DNA of 64,000 nucleotides from Roseateles violae (GTDB taxonomy: Bacteria > Pseudomonadota > Gammaproteobacteria > Burkholderiales > Burkholderiaceae_C): assembly GCF_030410485.1 (NCBI RefSeq), contig NZ_JAUHHC010000005.1, positions 434,001-498,000 on the forward strand, written 5' to 3'. Of the stretch, positions 43,189-52,819 are shown piece by piece. Within the stretch, counting starts at the first letter, position 1; each line of letters starts with the position of its first letter. The position numbers were made by a program, and so were the translations under genes. The notes under the pieces are model-generated. The model saw only the letters and a program-made list of their open reading frames with translations, searched no databases and was not told where the DNA came from.

Positions 43189-44523
43189 TCACTTCCCGTC
43201 GTGAAGCTCAGCGCGTGCAATATCGGCTCGGATGAACAAAGCAGCTAGGCTCAGGCATGCTGCCGCTATCAGCGCAGCGCCAACCAGCACCCACAGAGAA
43301 GACTGGAGGGCCAGCTGTCCTCGCGTCGCGTAGACGGTCTCATTGAGATACCCGATGATCAATGGACCCGCCCCAAGTCCCAGACTAGCAACGAGCACAT
43401 GGAGCGCACAAACCTGAGAGCGCAGAAGAGCAGGTGCCGTGCATTGGTAGACAGCATAGATGGGTCCCAGCGTCGCCGACACCAGGAACATTCCAACGCC
43501 AAGCGCTCCGAAGGCGACGACCGCGTTGCTGGCCGAGAGGAATATGGCGAACACCGGCGCAAGCAAAAGCGCTGCCATCCCTGGCATTAGAGACTGCCAA
43601 CGATCATCACGTTTCGCCAAGCGGGACGCGAGCCATCCTCCCATCAAGGCGCCGCCGACTCCGGCCACACCTTTGATGATTCCAAGCGTGTATCCGATCT
43701 TGGAAAGCTCAATCTTGTGTACTCGCGCAAAGTAGCTGGGAGACCACGCGATAAGCGCCATCAGGATAAAGCCAATGAAGACGCTTCCGGCCAGCGTCAT
43801 GAGTATTGAACTTTGGGTCAGCACGAACTTTGCTGACTCAAGGATCGACGGCATGCGCGCAGGGGCGCTCGAAGCCGAGTTAGCTGCCACTCCACCTTCG
43901 GATAGACGCCGTTCCTTCAGCGTAGTAATGATCAAGATTCCAAGAAGTACCCCAGGGAGCCCTGCACTGAAGAAGGCAACACGCCAACCGTAATGGTGGG
44001 CGATCAAACCACCGAGGGCCAGCCCTACCGACGTTCCTAGAGATGCACCGGCATTAACCACGCCGAGAATGAACGGGCGGCGAGCTTTGGGATACTGGTC
44101 GCCCACAAGCGCCAATGCCGGCGCAGTGCCAGCGGCTTCACCCACTCCTACGCCTATTCGAGCCAGGAGCAGTGGCATGAAAGCGCCAGCAAAGCCGCAT
44201 GCGACCGTTGCAGCGCTCCACACGACCAAGCCCGTACCGACCACCAGTGGTCGGCCAACGCGGTCCGCGAGGCGCGCGAGAGGAATCCCGAGCAGCGCAT
44301 AGACGAGCGCAAACCCAAAGCCCAAGAGCCAACCGATATCGGTGTCGGTCAGATGGAGCTCGGACTTCATCGGAATGATGAGGACCGACAGGATAGAGCG
44401 GTCGAGATAGTTCAGCGTCATCGCGCCGAAAATCAGGATCGCGTAGAAGGCTGGCGACTCGACCAGGCGCGCCTTCGAACCTGTCATCGAATGATTGGCA
44501 CTCTTGATTGAATCAGTTGTCAT
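43189..44523 (-). CDS. MFS transporter (spinster-like)
   Basis: The 444-residue product has 12 hydrophobic helices with the MFS signature in loop 2-3, G-I-P-L-A-R-L-A-D-R-V-G-R-P near 80-93, and N-Y-L-D-R-S near 38 as in spinster-type and organic-acid transporters. It should move a small organic acid or dipeptide-like substrate across the inner membrane. Its ATG overlaps the S10 peptidase stop (ATGA at 44520-44523), so it ends the TonB-S10-MFS operon. Confidence 0.85.
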   Translation of the reverse strand: MTTDSIKSANHSMTGSKARLVESPAFYAILIFGAMTLNYLDRSILSVLIIPMKSELHLTDTDIGWLLGFGFALVYALLGIPLARLADRVGRPLVVGTGLVVWSAATVACGFAGAFMPLLLARIGVGVGEAAGTAPALALVGDQYPKARRPFILGVVNAGASLGTSVGLALGGLIAHHYGWRVAFFSAGLPGVLLGILIITTLKERRLSEGGVAANSASSAPARMPSILESAKFVLTQSSILMTLAGSVFIGFILMALIAWSPSYFARVHKIELSKIGYTLGIIKGVAGVGGALMGGWLASRLAKRDDRWQSLMPGMAALLLAPVFAIFLSASNAVVAFGALGVGMFLVSATLGPIYAVYQCTAPALLRSQVCALHVLVASLGLGAGPLIIGYLNETVYATRGQLALQSSLWVLVGAALIAAACLSLAALFIRADIARAELHDGK

Positions 44524-46055
44524 GGGGTTGCCACCGGCTTGGTCTGCTCGCCAGTGTCGGCATTGGCGGCGGTTACTGTCGCTCGCAGCATCGAGCGCAC
44601 GTCTTGCATCAGCTTTTGATGGCTGCGCTGCACTGAGTAGAGCATGTGCCCTCCCTCGTAGTAGTGCACGCTCAACCTATCCTTCGGCCATCCGGACTGG
44701 GCGATTGCATGCTCTGTCGCCCCAACGGTAGTCAGCGTATCTGCGTAGCCGTTGCCCAGCACAAGCCTCAATCGAGGATTCTTGCTCATCGCCTCGTTCA
44801 TCCAGGCCATGAAGGGCCAGTCGTCAAACGGTGCACTACCTCCCCACCCCCACTCGCTGAAGGACTTCACTGCCGAATCGGTGACGTATGGATCAGGCAG
44901 CGTGATCGACAAATCCCGCCTTGCGTAATCGGCAAACGCCGAGTGCGCAGCTTTCATCAGCACCTCCGAGCCGTCGGGAAGCGGCCCGGGCCTGGTCGCC
45001 GCCGGGGCGGTGTAGCGACCGTCATACATGCCTAGCACTAGTTGCTGGTCCGCAAGCAGCTCGGCGCGATAGCGCATCTTCGACACACGAAGATTGGTGC
45101 TGTCAAAGCGCGCAGCCGGCAAGCCGGTCAACTCCTCGAGCCGCCTCGAGAGTCGCGCCCGTTGCTCGGCCGGCAACGCCGAGCCGAGGTACAAAGCCGG
45201 AAGGTACTCGTCGCGCGCGAATCTGCGCGACTCCTCGATGAACTGCTCAAAATTGCGCCCGTCACGTCTTACCTTGCCGTGGTGCCAGCCCAGCGCCGAG
45301 AGGGTTGGCAGCGATACGACGTAGCTCATGATGTTCGCCGGCCGCTGCACCGTCTCCACGATATTGAGACCTTGCCCCAACATGAAGACACCGTCGAACC
45401 GCACCTGCGGCGCTGTCGTAGTCAAGCGGCGAGCCGTTGCGGCTGCGCGAACCGTCCCGTAGCTTTCGCCGAATAGGAACTTCGGCGACGCCGTACGCCC
45501 ATGGGCTTCCGACCACTGCGTGATGAAGTTACTCAGCTCCTGCGCATCTGCATCGACGGAAAAGAAGTCCCGTGCGGTGCTCGGCGATTGCGCGCGGCTG
45601 AATCCTGTCCCTATCGGGTCGAAGAAGACCAAGTCCGCTTGATCGATGACCGTGTCGACATTGTCGACAACCCGAAACGTAGCCGGATCAGCCCGCACAT
45701 CATCAGGTACCGACAGCCGTTTGGGACCGAAGGCCAACATGTGCAGGTAGACCGAAGGCACGACGGGTCCACCATTGAAGAGAAAGATCACTGGCCGACT
45801 GGCCGCGTCGTGCCCACCTTCAGCAAGGTAAGCCGTCGAGACAACTTGGCCGAAGGGCCCTCTGTCCGCCAGGGCGATGCGCGTACGCTCCACCACGGCT
45901 GAGTAGCTCACGGATTTTCCGCCAAAGGTGCCCTTGTGCTGCGTCCGACTCACCTCTTCCACACCAGAGTCGGCGTGGGCGGTAAGAGTTGCGAGCATGA
46001 CTGCGCCGATAGCGAAACCAGCGAGGCCGATCTGCCTCAAATAGTGTCGAAACAT
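44520..46055 (-). CDS. S10 serine carboxypeptidase-like protein, altered oxyanion loop
   Basis: The ATG at 46055 is preferred to the GTG just before it; 511 residues with a signal peptide ending A-H-A near 29. Triad positions are F-G-E-S-Y-G (Ser near 196), G-Y-A-D-T (Asp near 437) and E-G-G-H-M (His near 468). The usual N-G-G-P-G-S-S-S oxyanion motif reads N-G-G-P-V-V-P-S here, unlike the second copy at 48604, which may change or weaken catalysis. It would trim C-terminal residues in the periplasm. It begins 13 bases after the TonB receptor gene. Confidence 0.8.
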   Translation of the reverse strand: MFRHYLRQIGLAGFAIGAVMLATLTAHADSGVEEVSRTQHKGTFGGKSVSYSAVVERTRIALADRGPFGQVVSTAYLAEGGHDAASRPVIFLFNGGPVVPSVYLHMLAFGPKRLSVPDDVRADPATFRVVDNVDTVIDQADLVFFDPIGTGFSRAQSPSTARDFFSVDADAQELSNFITQWSEAHGRTASPKFLFGESYGTVRAAATARRLTTTAPQVRFDGVFMLGQGLNIVETVQRPANIMSYVVSLPTLSALGWHHGKVRRDGRNFEQFIEESRRFARDEYLPALYLGSALPAEQRARLSRRLEELTGLPAARFDSTNLRVSKMRYRAELLADQQLVLGMYDGRYTAPAATRPGPLPDGSEVLMKAAHSAFADYARRDLSITLPDPYVTDSAVKSFSEWGWGGSAPFDDWPFMAWMNEAMSKNPRLRLVLGNGYADTLTTVGATEHAIAQSGWPKDRLSVHYYEGGHMLYSVQRSHQKLMQDVRSMLRATVTAANADTGEQTKPVATP

Positions 46056-46068
46056 CACGGGCCTTCTC

Positions 46069-48387
46069 TTAGAGGTCCCAGGACGCGGTCACGCCGAATG
46101 TCCGCGGCTGGACCGGCGTTGCGGCAACCGTCGCGTTGGTGCCGCTTGCCATGGAAGCGGCTCGGCGGCCTGCAGTGATGTAACCGGTCTCATCGGTCAA
46201 ATTTCGGATGTAGGCGGTTACCGTCCAACCGGTCCCTTGCACGCCGGCATTCAATCCCAGAAGCGTATAGCTGGGGAGGTGGACACGAGGAACCGTTGCC
46301 GACTGGACAAACTCCATATCGCGCGCACCGACGTAGTTCGCATTTGCGCCAACGAACAGGTCCAGCCCGTTGCTCATGCCGAAGTATCGCGTCACCGCTG
46401 CGAAGATCGTCGAGCGCGCCGAATAGGGGAGCACATCACCAGACTTACCGTAAGCGGTCTGTCCTTCGACGAATCCTGGAATATCCTCGGTCAGCGTAGC
46501 GTCGCTGTATGTGTAGGTTGCCTGTACGCGCCAATCGGGCGTGGGAAGGTAGACGCCACTGAGCTCAAGGCCCTGGCTGCGCGCCTTGCCCGCATTGGTC
46601 GTATAGGCTCCTCCAAACGTGGTGTCGACCTGGTTGACCTGCAGATCATTCCAATTGATCCGGTACAGCGCTGCGTCCAGACTCAGCTCGCGGTCGAGGA
46701 AGGTACCTTTAGCGCCCAGCTCATAGCTGTTCAGTTTGTCAGATTTGAAGCTGGGCGGAATGCTGGAGCCCGGCACAACGATGTTGCTGCCGCCCGCGCG
46801 GAAACCCGACGCAGCGCGGAAGTAGGTCATGAGATTCTTGTCGATGCGATAGCGAGGCGAGAACTGATAGGTGGTGTCGTCATCGTCGTTGCCGCTAGGC
46901 GTTGTCGTCGGTGGCGTCAGAATTCCTCCAGCAACCGAGGTACCGCGGTTCTTGCCACGAGCCACCCGCGCGCCAACCGCGACGTCGAATCGCTCGGTGA
47001 ACTTGTACGTGGCGTCGCCAAAAAGAGCCGTCGACTTGTACTCACTTTCGTTCGTCGCGATGAGCAGCGGCATCGTCGTGATGATGTTGTGGGACTTCCG
47101 TTCTCCAAGATAGAAGTTCTGCACACTGTTGACTTTTTCGAGGCTGTAGAAACCGCCGACCAGCCATTGCAGATCCAGTCCGTCCTTCGATGTCAGGCGA
47201 AGCTCCTGCGACGTCGTCGTGCTGTCGAACCGGTTATCGATAGCAACGCCCGGAGCAGAGAGCCCGAGGCCCAGCGCAGCATTGATGCCAATCGCGGCCG
47301 CGCCAATGGCCGTGTAGGAGGCGTCCTGAAGCGCCTTCTGTCGGCTTTCGTTGTAACCGGTAATGGCGTCGAAGCTCGCAAAACCTAGGTCCGCCGAGAA
47401 CTTCAGCGAGCTGACGCTGCTGCGCGAGTGATAGTTGTCGGCACCCGGCATGCGGTCATGCACACCCTCACCGAACTTCGGCACTAGGTCATAGCCGACG
47501 TCAACTGAGGAACTGGCATTTGTCGATGTGTCCTGAAGCAGTGTCGAGGCCCGCACCGTGAAGGTCGGCGTCAGTTTCAAGATCGCCGCGAAGCGGCCAC
47601 CATAGACATCGGCGGCATTGTTTTCGTCGGAGTGCAGGTTCTCGACGTAGCTGGGATCATGACGCTTAAACCCGCTGACGCGAACAGCCATCGAGTCAGA
47701 GATCGGTTGGTTAATGGAGAAACGGCCTTGGTACCCGTTTCCGCCGTCGGTAACGGTACTGCCCCCAATCTCGATGCGCCGGGTAGCCCGCACCGTATCT
47801 GGGTCAGCCATGTTGTACTTCAACAAGCCGCCCATGCTGCTTGCGCCGTAAAGCGTCCCCTGCGGACCGCGCAGCACCTCGATCTGGCGAATATCCGAGG
47901 GATCGAGGTCTGGGACCACACCGGTGTTGGTCGCCGAACCGTACGGAACGTCATCAATCACCACGCCCGACGTCGGCCGAACATTGATGCCGCTGTTGGT
48001 TGCGATGCCGCGCATCACGATCAAGCTGCTCATGCTGCTCGGGCTGTAGCTCAAGCCAGGCACTTGGGAGTAGAAGTCAGACAGCTTCACCATGCCTTGG
48101 GCGCTCAGGCGTTCGGTGTCGATAGCCTCGACGGACATCGGCACCTCCTTAAGGCTCTGTGTCCGCTTCTGAGCTGTGACGACGACGGTCTCCAGTTTGC
48201 GCGTCTCAGCTTCCGACTTGTCTGCGCCAACTTTGTCGGTCTCTTGGCCAATAGCTCCGGCTGCACCGAGCGTCAACGCGCCACCCAGCAGCGCCCGTAG
48301 CGCTGCGTCGGCCAACCGATGGAGTTCGACGGGTGGGCGAGCAGTGTGGAGACGACGAGAGGGTGCGGTGCGGATCGGATGCTTCAT
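46069..48387 (-). CDS. TonB-dependent outer-membrane receptor
   Basis: The ATG at 48387 (AGGCAG upstream) gives 772 residues with a long signal region ending A-I-G-Q near 49. A TonB-box-like E-T-V-V-V-T-A-Q-K-R near 68 precedes the plug (P-G-L-S-Y near 112; V-L-R-G-P-Q-G-T-L-Y-G near 170), and the rest is a 22-strand barrel ending V-T-A-S-W-D-L. It resembles the large receptor class for organic nutrients rather than siderophores. First gene of the operon with S10 and MFS; the operator at 48471 lies 84 bases upstream. Confidence 0.9.
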   Translation of the reverse strand: MKHPIRTAPSRRLHTARPPVELHRLADAALRALLGGALTLGAAGAIGQETDKVGADKSEAETRKLETVVVTAQKRTQSLKEVPMSVEAIDTERLSAQGMVKLSDFYSQVPGLSYSPSSMSSLIVMRGIATNSGINVRPTSGVVIDDVPYGSATNTGVVPDLDPSDIRQIEVLRGPQGTLYGASSMGGLLKYNMADPDTVRATRRIEIGGSTVTDGGNGYQGRFSINQPISDSMAVRVSGFKRHDPSYVENLHSDENNAADVYGGRFAAILKLTPTFTVRASTLLQDTSTNASSSVDVGYDLVPKFGEGVHDRMPGADNYHSRSSVSSLKFSADLGFASFDAITGYNESRQKALQDASYTAIGAAAIGINAALGLGLSAPGVAIDNRFDSTTTSQELRLTSKDGLDLQWLVGGFYSLEKVNSVQNFYLGERKSHNIITTMPLLIATNESEYKSTALFGDATYKFTERFDVAVGARVARGKNRGTSVAGGILTPPTTTPSGNDDDDTTYQFSPRYRIDKNLMTYFRAASGFRAGGSNIVVPGSSIPPSFKSDKLNSYELGAKGTFLDRELSLDAALYRINWNDLQVNQVDTTFGGAYTTNAGKARSQGLELSGVYLPTPDWRVQATYTYSDATLTEDIPGFVEGQTAYGKSGDVLPYSARSTIFAAVTRYFGMSNGLDLFVGANANYVGARDMEFVQSATVPRVHLPSYTLLGLNAGVQGTGWTVTAYIRNLTDETGYITAGRRAASMASGTNATVAATPVQPRTFGVTASWDL

Positions 48388-48470
48388 GTTCTGCCTCGAA
48401 CGGTCGATGCAATCGACCTGGTAATTGATGTGGGGAGAGGTGAATGCTGAATCAGTCTTTGCGCTAACTT

Positions 48471-48485
48471 TCAACATTGTGTTGA
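48471..48485. promoter_or_regulatory. Operator TCAACA-TTG-TGTTGA upstream of TonB operon
   Basis: A perfect site of the shared palindrome with symmetric flanks (TTCAACA and TGTTGAA). On the minus strand a CATAAT -10-like sequence lies just before it, so the site would overlap the transcription start. Confidence 0.8.
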
Positions 48486-48603
48486 AATTATGATGACAAC
48501 TACTCTGTTTTATGTAGGAGAAAACCAGAACTATTGCCTGAATTTACACAAACAGTTGAATTTGCGTTGAGTCATGCAAGCGCCCTTTTGCGATTCCGGG
48601 GAG

Positions 48604-50115
48604 CTATCGCCCGACAAGCAAGCGGCGCACTTCGGCCGAGAACCGCTCAAGATTGGCAGCGTCGTCATACGGCGAATGTGGTGAAGCGAAGCGCTCAAAG
48701 CGAACGCGCTCCATCGGCAGCCCCGCATGATCAAGGGCGTACTCGGACGCTGCGACAGTGGTCGCCATGTCAAACAGGCCACCGACGTACAGCAAGCGCA
48801 ACGTGTCTCGGTCGCGCATTGCAGCGGCGATGTATTTGGCAGGGTTCATGTAGAGCGTTTCTTGCCCGCCCACGTCATGCCAGTTCCACTTTCCGTTGAC
48901 GTCGAAGGAGAGCGTCACGTACTTGCGCTCAACCGGCACCTTCAGCACTTCCCGGAAGTATTTGTCGATGGGACCCAGCCCAGCGCTAACTGTCAGAGAA
49001 GGGTCATTGGTTGGTCGCCCCGCCGCAGGCGGGCTGCTTGAGCCGATCACCCTTGTGTCCAATCGTCCGAGTCGCTTCCCGGCCTCGTTCAGTACATGCG
49101 TTAAGAAGTATTCGCTCTCAATCCGCAGTCTTCGATTTTTGAGCTCGGCCGCGTCGATGCCGATCAGGCCGGACATTCTGGACGCTAGGGAGCCCAGGTG
49201 ATCGTTCGGCAACTTGGATCCTTGCAGCAAGGCCGGTAGGTAGTCGTTTCGCACGAAAGCCTGCGCCCGATCAAATACTTCCGCAGCGGACCGGCCTTGC
49301 ACCTCGCGGTTTCCTCGTCCGTGCAACCACGCAGCAACGGCCATCGAAGGAAGGTCCATGGCGAACACAAGTTCGTTGCCAACGGCCGGAGTCGACAAAC
49401 TTGCGTCCAACAGCGGCGACACCAGCAGCAGTCCGGACACGGGCGGCAGGTCCTTGGCGTATCGCATCATCGAAGCAACGCGGAACCCGCCATAGCTCTG
49501 CCCACCGATGAAGAGCGGAGAGCCTTGACGTGCATGTGTGCTCAGCCAGTGTCGGATGATGGAAACCGCAGCGCGCGCATCGCCATCTATGCCGAGATAG
49601 GGACTCGGGCCGTCACCCTTCAACACCCGGCTGTAACCAGTTCCGACCGGGTCCACGAATACAAGGTCGGCTACGTCTAGCAAGGTGTCCGGGTTCGATT
49701 CAAGTTGCCGCTTAGGCTCTCTCCCCTCGCGCTCGAAGAAACGCAGCGGTCCAAAGGCATTGAAGTGAAGCGGCGATGAAGACGCGCCCGGCCCACCATT
49801 GAACAGGAACAGGACGGGGCGCGCGCTAGGACCGTCCGTCGTTAAGGTGTACGACGTCGCTGAGATCGTAGCGAGCGGTTCCGCCGATCCTTCTGGCAGT
49901 GGCAACTCCGTATAGGTCGCGACATAGGAGATCGCGCGGCCATTCAAGGCCATCTGGTGTCGAGTAACGATGGGACCTGCGATCAAAGACGCATTGTCCG
50001 GTGAGGCTGCTGCCGTCAACGCCTGCGCTTGCGCAACGACAGGCGCGATTACAAGCACCATGGAAGAGAAAATTCCGGCGACCAAGCGACCTGGGATTGA
50101 GATGGGCCGATTCAT
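48604..50115 (-). CDS. S10 serine carboxypeptidase-like protein (canonical oxyanion loop)
   Basis: The ATG at 50115 begins an ideal signal peptide (M-N-R-P-I-S-I to A-Q-A near 30); 503 residues. An ATG at 50145 overlaps the upstream stop as TGATG and is an alternative. Motifs: N-G-G-P-G-A-S-S-S near 113, G-G-Q-S-Y-G-G (Ser near 205), L-F-D-M (Asp near 446) and S-P-H-S (His near 478). It is about as long as the other S10 gene but divergent from it. Second gene after the M61 peptidase, so the two should be co-expressed. Confidence 0.82.
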   Translation of the reverse strand: MNRPISIPGRLVAGIFSSMVLVIAPVVAQAQALTAAASPDNASLIAGPIVTRHQMALNGRAISYVATYTELPLPEGSAEPLATISATSYTLTTDGPSARPVLFLFNGGPGASSSPLHFNAFGPLRFFEREGREPKRQLESNPDTLLDVADLVFVDPVGTGYSRVLKGDGPSPYLGIDGDARAAVSIIRHWLSTHARQGSPLFIGGQSYGGFRVASMMRYAKDLPPVSGLLLVSPLLDASLSTPAVGNELVFAMDLPSMAVAAWLHGRGNREVQGRSAAEVFDRAQAFVRNDYLPALLQGSKLPNDHLGSLASRMSGLIGIDAAELKNRRLRIESEYFLTHVLNEAGKRLGRLDTRVIGSSSPPAAGRPTNDPSLTVSAGLGPIDKYFREVLKVPVERKYVTLSFDVNGKWNWHDVGGQETLYMNPAKYIAAAMRDRDTLRLLYVGGLFDMATTVAASEYALDHAGLPMERVRFERFASPHSPYDDAANLERFSAEVRRLLVGR

Positions 50116-50144
50116 AGGAGTTCCAATTCTTCGAGGCCGCTTCA

Positions 50145-51866
50145 TCAAAGATTGCACTCGGCATCTGGGACGCCCGGCACACGACGCCAACGTGCGCTGA
50201 CCACCTCGGCGCCTCGCGGGAGGTAGGAAACCGTATGCTCGGCACCGGCCCTTCGGAACGTGATAGTCATTGACTTCGCTGGGTCCTCTTTTGACTGACG
50301 GATCGGCGACATTGAAACGATTTCGTCGGCATTCGCTAGACCGGACTTTGCTGCCTCGGTATCGGGGCGCAGACCAGTGACGGCTGCGAGCTTGTACTCA
50401 TCAAACCCAAGTTCGAAAGGCCGCTCGGTGACCGTCTGAGGCGCGAAGCAGGGTCCAAAGCTGTTGCCAGGGATCTCAATTCGTTCACCGCCAACCATCG
50501 CGTCGAAGTCTTTCTTCGCCGCCGGCCCCAGCGTCTCCGCGACCATCTGGACCCACTCTTCGTTTCCAACCTTGGCACCCGAGCGCTGTCGCCTCAGCAC
50601 TTCAAGAGCGAGGTCATCAAGGCTGCGCTTGTTGTTCGTCTGGGCGCGCACTAGGGCGTCGACGCGTGCCAGGTACATAAAACCCCGACCGTATGGAACA
50701 CGCTGGGCGCGGGGGTCCTGCCAGAACTTTTTTCCAACCTCGGGATTTGGCAGCCCGACGTATGGATTGGTGTAGTAGTCAGACGCGTGCTCGCTAACGA
50801 CACGTTCGAACTTATCCAGACTAATCACCCCGGCTCGACGCGCCAGTAGCACCGCATAGAACTCGGCCATTCCCTCCGAGTACCAAGCCGTGTCGGCATG
50901 CTCGCCGCGATTGAAGCGCAGCCAGTTGTGCGTGACCTCATGTGCAAGGATCATTTGTGTGTCCCCGCCACTGCTGGTCTGGCCGTCAGTTCCATAGCCG
51001 AGCATGAACGAACGGTTCAGCGCCGTGCCGCCTCCGGCTGGATATGGATTGCCTCGGACGAAGATTCGGTAGGGCGCACCCTCGTCTTCAAAGAAACGCG
51101 ACATGTACGTGTAGAGTTGCTGGATGTCCCGCGATAGCCCGATCGGCTCGAAGGGTGGCGTCGCAAGCCAATACAGAGCAAAGGCCGCGTCAGCCTTCTC
51201 GGGAACGCTATTTATCGGCCCCGCCGCGTAATAGCTGAATGCCAGCGTCTCAGAGGTTACGAGCTCAGACTTTCGGCCTTCGCCGAAGCTGGATACGCCT
51301 CGCCATCCGGCCGGAACCTTTGACAAATCCCACGCAAGCGAGAGTCGGTAGGTTTCGTCGCCCGGCGGCGCTGCAATGAAGTACACCCCGGAACCAATTA
51401 CGCCGCCCGCTTCGCTACGAAGATCAAAGAGGGGCCCGTTGCGAGTCTGCGCGTCAACGATACGCGGTGCGGCGCCATAGTGAAAACGAACGTCGCCAGC
51501 CGTAGCGCGGACTGGAAGCCACCGACGGTACTTTCCAGTTGGTGTCGGCGGCTCGTCCTCAGTCGTGAGTTGCAGCTCGCCGAGATCGTCACGCGCCGAA
51601 ATCGCCTTGGCGTCGTACGCAGCCGTGGGAACTCCCACAACGAATGTCGGCATACGAAGTAGCGTGGAGCCCGCGGCAGCATCAGGCGCCTGTAGGCGCA
51701 TGGCCACGTCAAGCCGTTGGATCCGCCCTTCTGTGGCGACCGGCGTCAACACGACCTCCAGCGACCTTGGCGGCCGCCCCGCCCAAGCAAAACTCAATGC
51801 TCCCCACGCAACGAGCGCCACTGCCGCTCGACTCATTGCCCGCACTTCGCGTAAACCACCGCGCAT
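50145..51866 (-). CDS. M61 glycyl aminopeptidase-like metalloprotease with PDZ domain
   Basis: The ATG at 51866 is chosen because GAGG lies six bases upstream; 573 residues with signal peptide to A-W-A near 29. The zinc site H-E-V-T-H-N-W near 310 and downstream Glu in Y-S-E-G-M-A-E-F near 332 are the M61 pattern, and a PDZ-like region (A-A-K-S-G-L-A-N-A-D-E-I) sits near 515. M61 enzymes release N-terminal Gly/Ala. With S10 enzymes it can strip a peptide from both ends in the periplasm. Operator at 51929 lies 62 bases upstream. Confidence 0.85.
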   Translation of the reverse strand: MRGGLREVRAMSRAAVALVAWGALSFAWAGRPPRSLEVVLTPVATEGRIQRLDVAMRLQAPDAAAGSTLLRMPTFVVGVPTAAYDAKAISARDDLGELQLTTEDEPPTPTGKYRRWLPVRATAGDVRFHYGAAPRIVDAQTRNGPLFDLRSEAGGVIGSGVYFIAAPPGDETYRLSLAWDLSKVPAGWRGVSSFGEGRKSELVTSETLAFSYYAAGPINSVPEKADAAFALYWLATPPFEPIGLSRDIQQLYTYMSRFFEDEGAPYRIFVRGNPYPAGGGTALNRSFMLGYGTDGQTSSGGDTQMILAHEVTHNWLRFNRGEHADTAWYSEGMAEFYAVLLARRAGVISLDKFERVVSEHASDYYTNPYVGLPNPEVGKKFWQDPRAQRVPYGRGFMYLARVDALVRAQTNNKRSLDDLALEVLRRQRSGAKVGNEEWVQMVAETLGPAAKKDFDAMVGGERIEIPGNSFGPCFAPQTVTERPFELGFDEYKLAAVTGLRPDTEAAKSGLANADEIVSMSPIRQSKEDPAKSMTITFRRAGAEHTVSYLPRGAEVVSARWRRVPGVPDAECNL

Positions 51867-51928
51867 CGTCATCCTCGACAAACAGTTGTAACGAACGTCC
51901 AGCCCGGTCAACCAACACGTTGCAGGCA

Positions 51929-51943
51929 TCAACATTTTGTTGA
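51929..51943. promoter_or_regulatory. Operator TCAACA-TTT-TGTTGA upstream of M61-S10 operon
   Basis: A perfect copy of the regulon palindrome placed in the expected promoter region of the minus-strand peptidase operon. Confidence 0.8.
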
Positions 51944-52126
51944 ACTCTATGCAACAAGAGTCGAAGGCTGTATTGGGGTTCTCCCCAAAAGCGTTGATAT
52001 GTCAACTGTATGATGGCGCAAATCGAAGCGCTTGTCAGCCCCAATCGGAAATACTTGACCTGCACAAGGGTGCCCGCAGCGATCGCTTCCGAGTCGCTGT
52101 CTGATACGTAGAAGTGGCGCCTGTAG

Positions 52127-52708
52127 CTAGCGGGGCGACCGCGCGCGGCGCGTCTTCGGCAATGGAGCTTCGGACACATCCTGCATTGCATGCGCCCCAG
52201 CATCTGCAGCAAAGGACTGCATCTTCTTTAGCGCTGTGTAGAGCCCCTTGCGCTCGGCAGCAGACAGCGCCAGCAGCAGCTGAGATTGCAATTGGCGCGT
52301 GGCCTCAAACACCTGGCCGTGAAGTCGCCGCCCTTTTGCCGTGAGCTCAACCAAGAACCGCTGGCGATGCTTTGGATCGCTGTCACGAGAGACCAATCCA
52401 CGATCGATCAATGCATCCAGGACGCGGCTGATCTGCGCCTTATCCATCCAGGTTCGACTGGCGATCTCGCCGGCGACGCTGCGCCCGTTCTCATGCAGAA
52501 AGGCGATCAACCGCCATTCAGGCACGCCCAGCTCATATGGCTCAAGTGCCGGCCGCGTCAGATGACGCTGAATCATTGTCACGGCGCCCACCAGCAAAAC
52601 GCTTGGAAAGTCGACCATTGCAAGCGTCGCACCGTCCGGCGCAGGCCGGTTCCAGCTATCCGGAAGCTCAAACTTAGTTGCAGGCATGGCGTTCGGAAAG
52701 TCTTTCAT
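52127..52708 (-). CDS. MarR-family transcriptional regulator (copy 2)
   Basis: From the ATG at 52708 the product has 193 residues; ATGs at 52753 and 52687 are alternatives. The winged helix reads E-W-R-L-I-A-F-L, then A-S-R-T-W-M-D-K-A-Q-I-S-R-V-L-D-A-L and R-D-S-D-P-K-H-R-Q-R. It is the close paralogue of the regulator at 7017-7553, with a longer basic C-terminus (T-R-R-A-R-S-P-R). It lies in the middle of the aromatic-peptide regulon and faces the enolase-superfamily gene, so it is one candidate for the factor that reads TCAACA-N3-TGTTGA. Confidence 0.86.
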   Translation of the reverse strand: MKDFPNAMPATKFELPDSWNRPAPDGATLAMVDFPSVLLVGAVTMIQRHLTRPALEPYELGVPEWRLIAFLHENGRSVAGEIASRTWMDKAQISRVLDALIDRGLVSRDSDPKHRQRFLVELTAKGRRLHGQVFEATRQLQSQLLLALSAAERKGLYTALKKMQSFAADAGAHAMQDVSEAPLPKTRRARSPR

Positions 52709-52781
52709 GCATGCGAGTAAAGCACATTGCGAGCATCGCGCGCATTTAAGCAAACCCTACGACTTCATTGATGCACAAGCA

Positions 52782-52796
52782 TTGACATTACAACGG
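52782..52796. promoter_or_regulatory. TTGACATTACAACGG element between MarR and enolase-family genes
   Basis: The same 15-mer with one change occurs at 7627-7641 in front of MarR copy 1. It contains a perfect TTGACA -35 for the plus-strand gene at 52820 and a CAACGG half-site. I infer the MarR autoregulatory operator. Confidence 0.6.
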
Positions 52797-52819
52797 TTAT
52801 TGATCAGCATAGCCGTCTT

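Noticed and set aside
48541-48566. Possible further regulon site near ACACAAACAGTTGA
   Set aside because: Only about nine of twelve arm positions fit and it lies downstream of the S10 gene rather than at a promoter; kept out of the regulon list.
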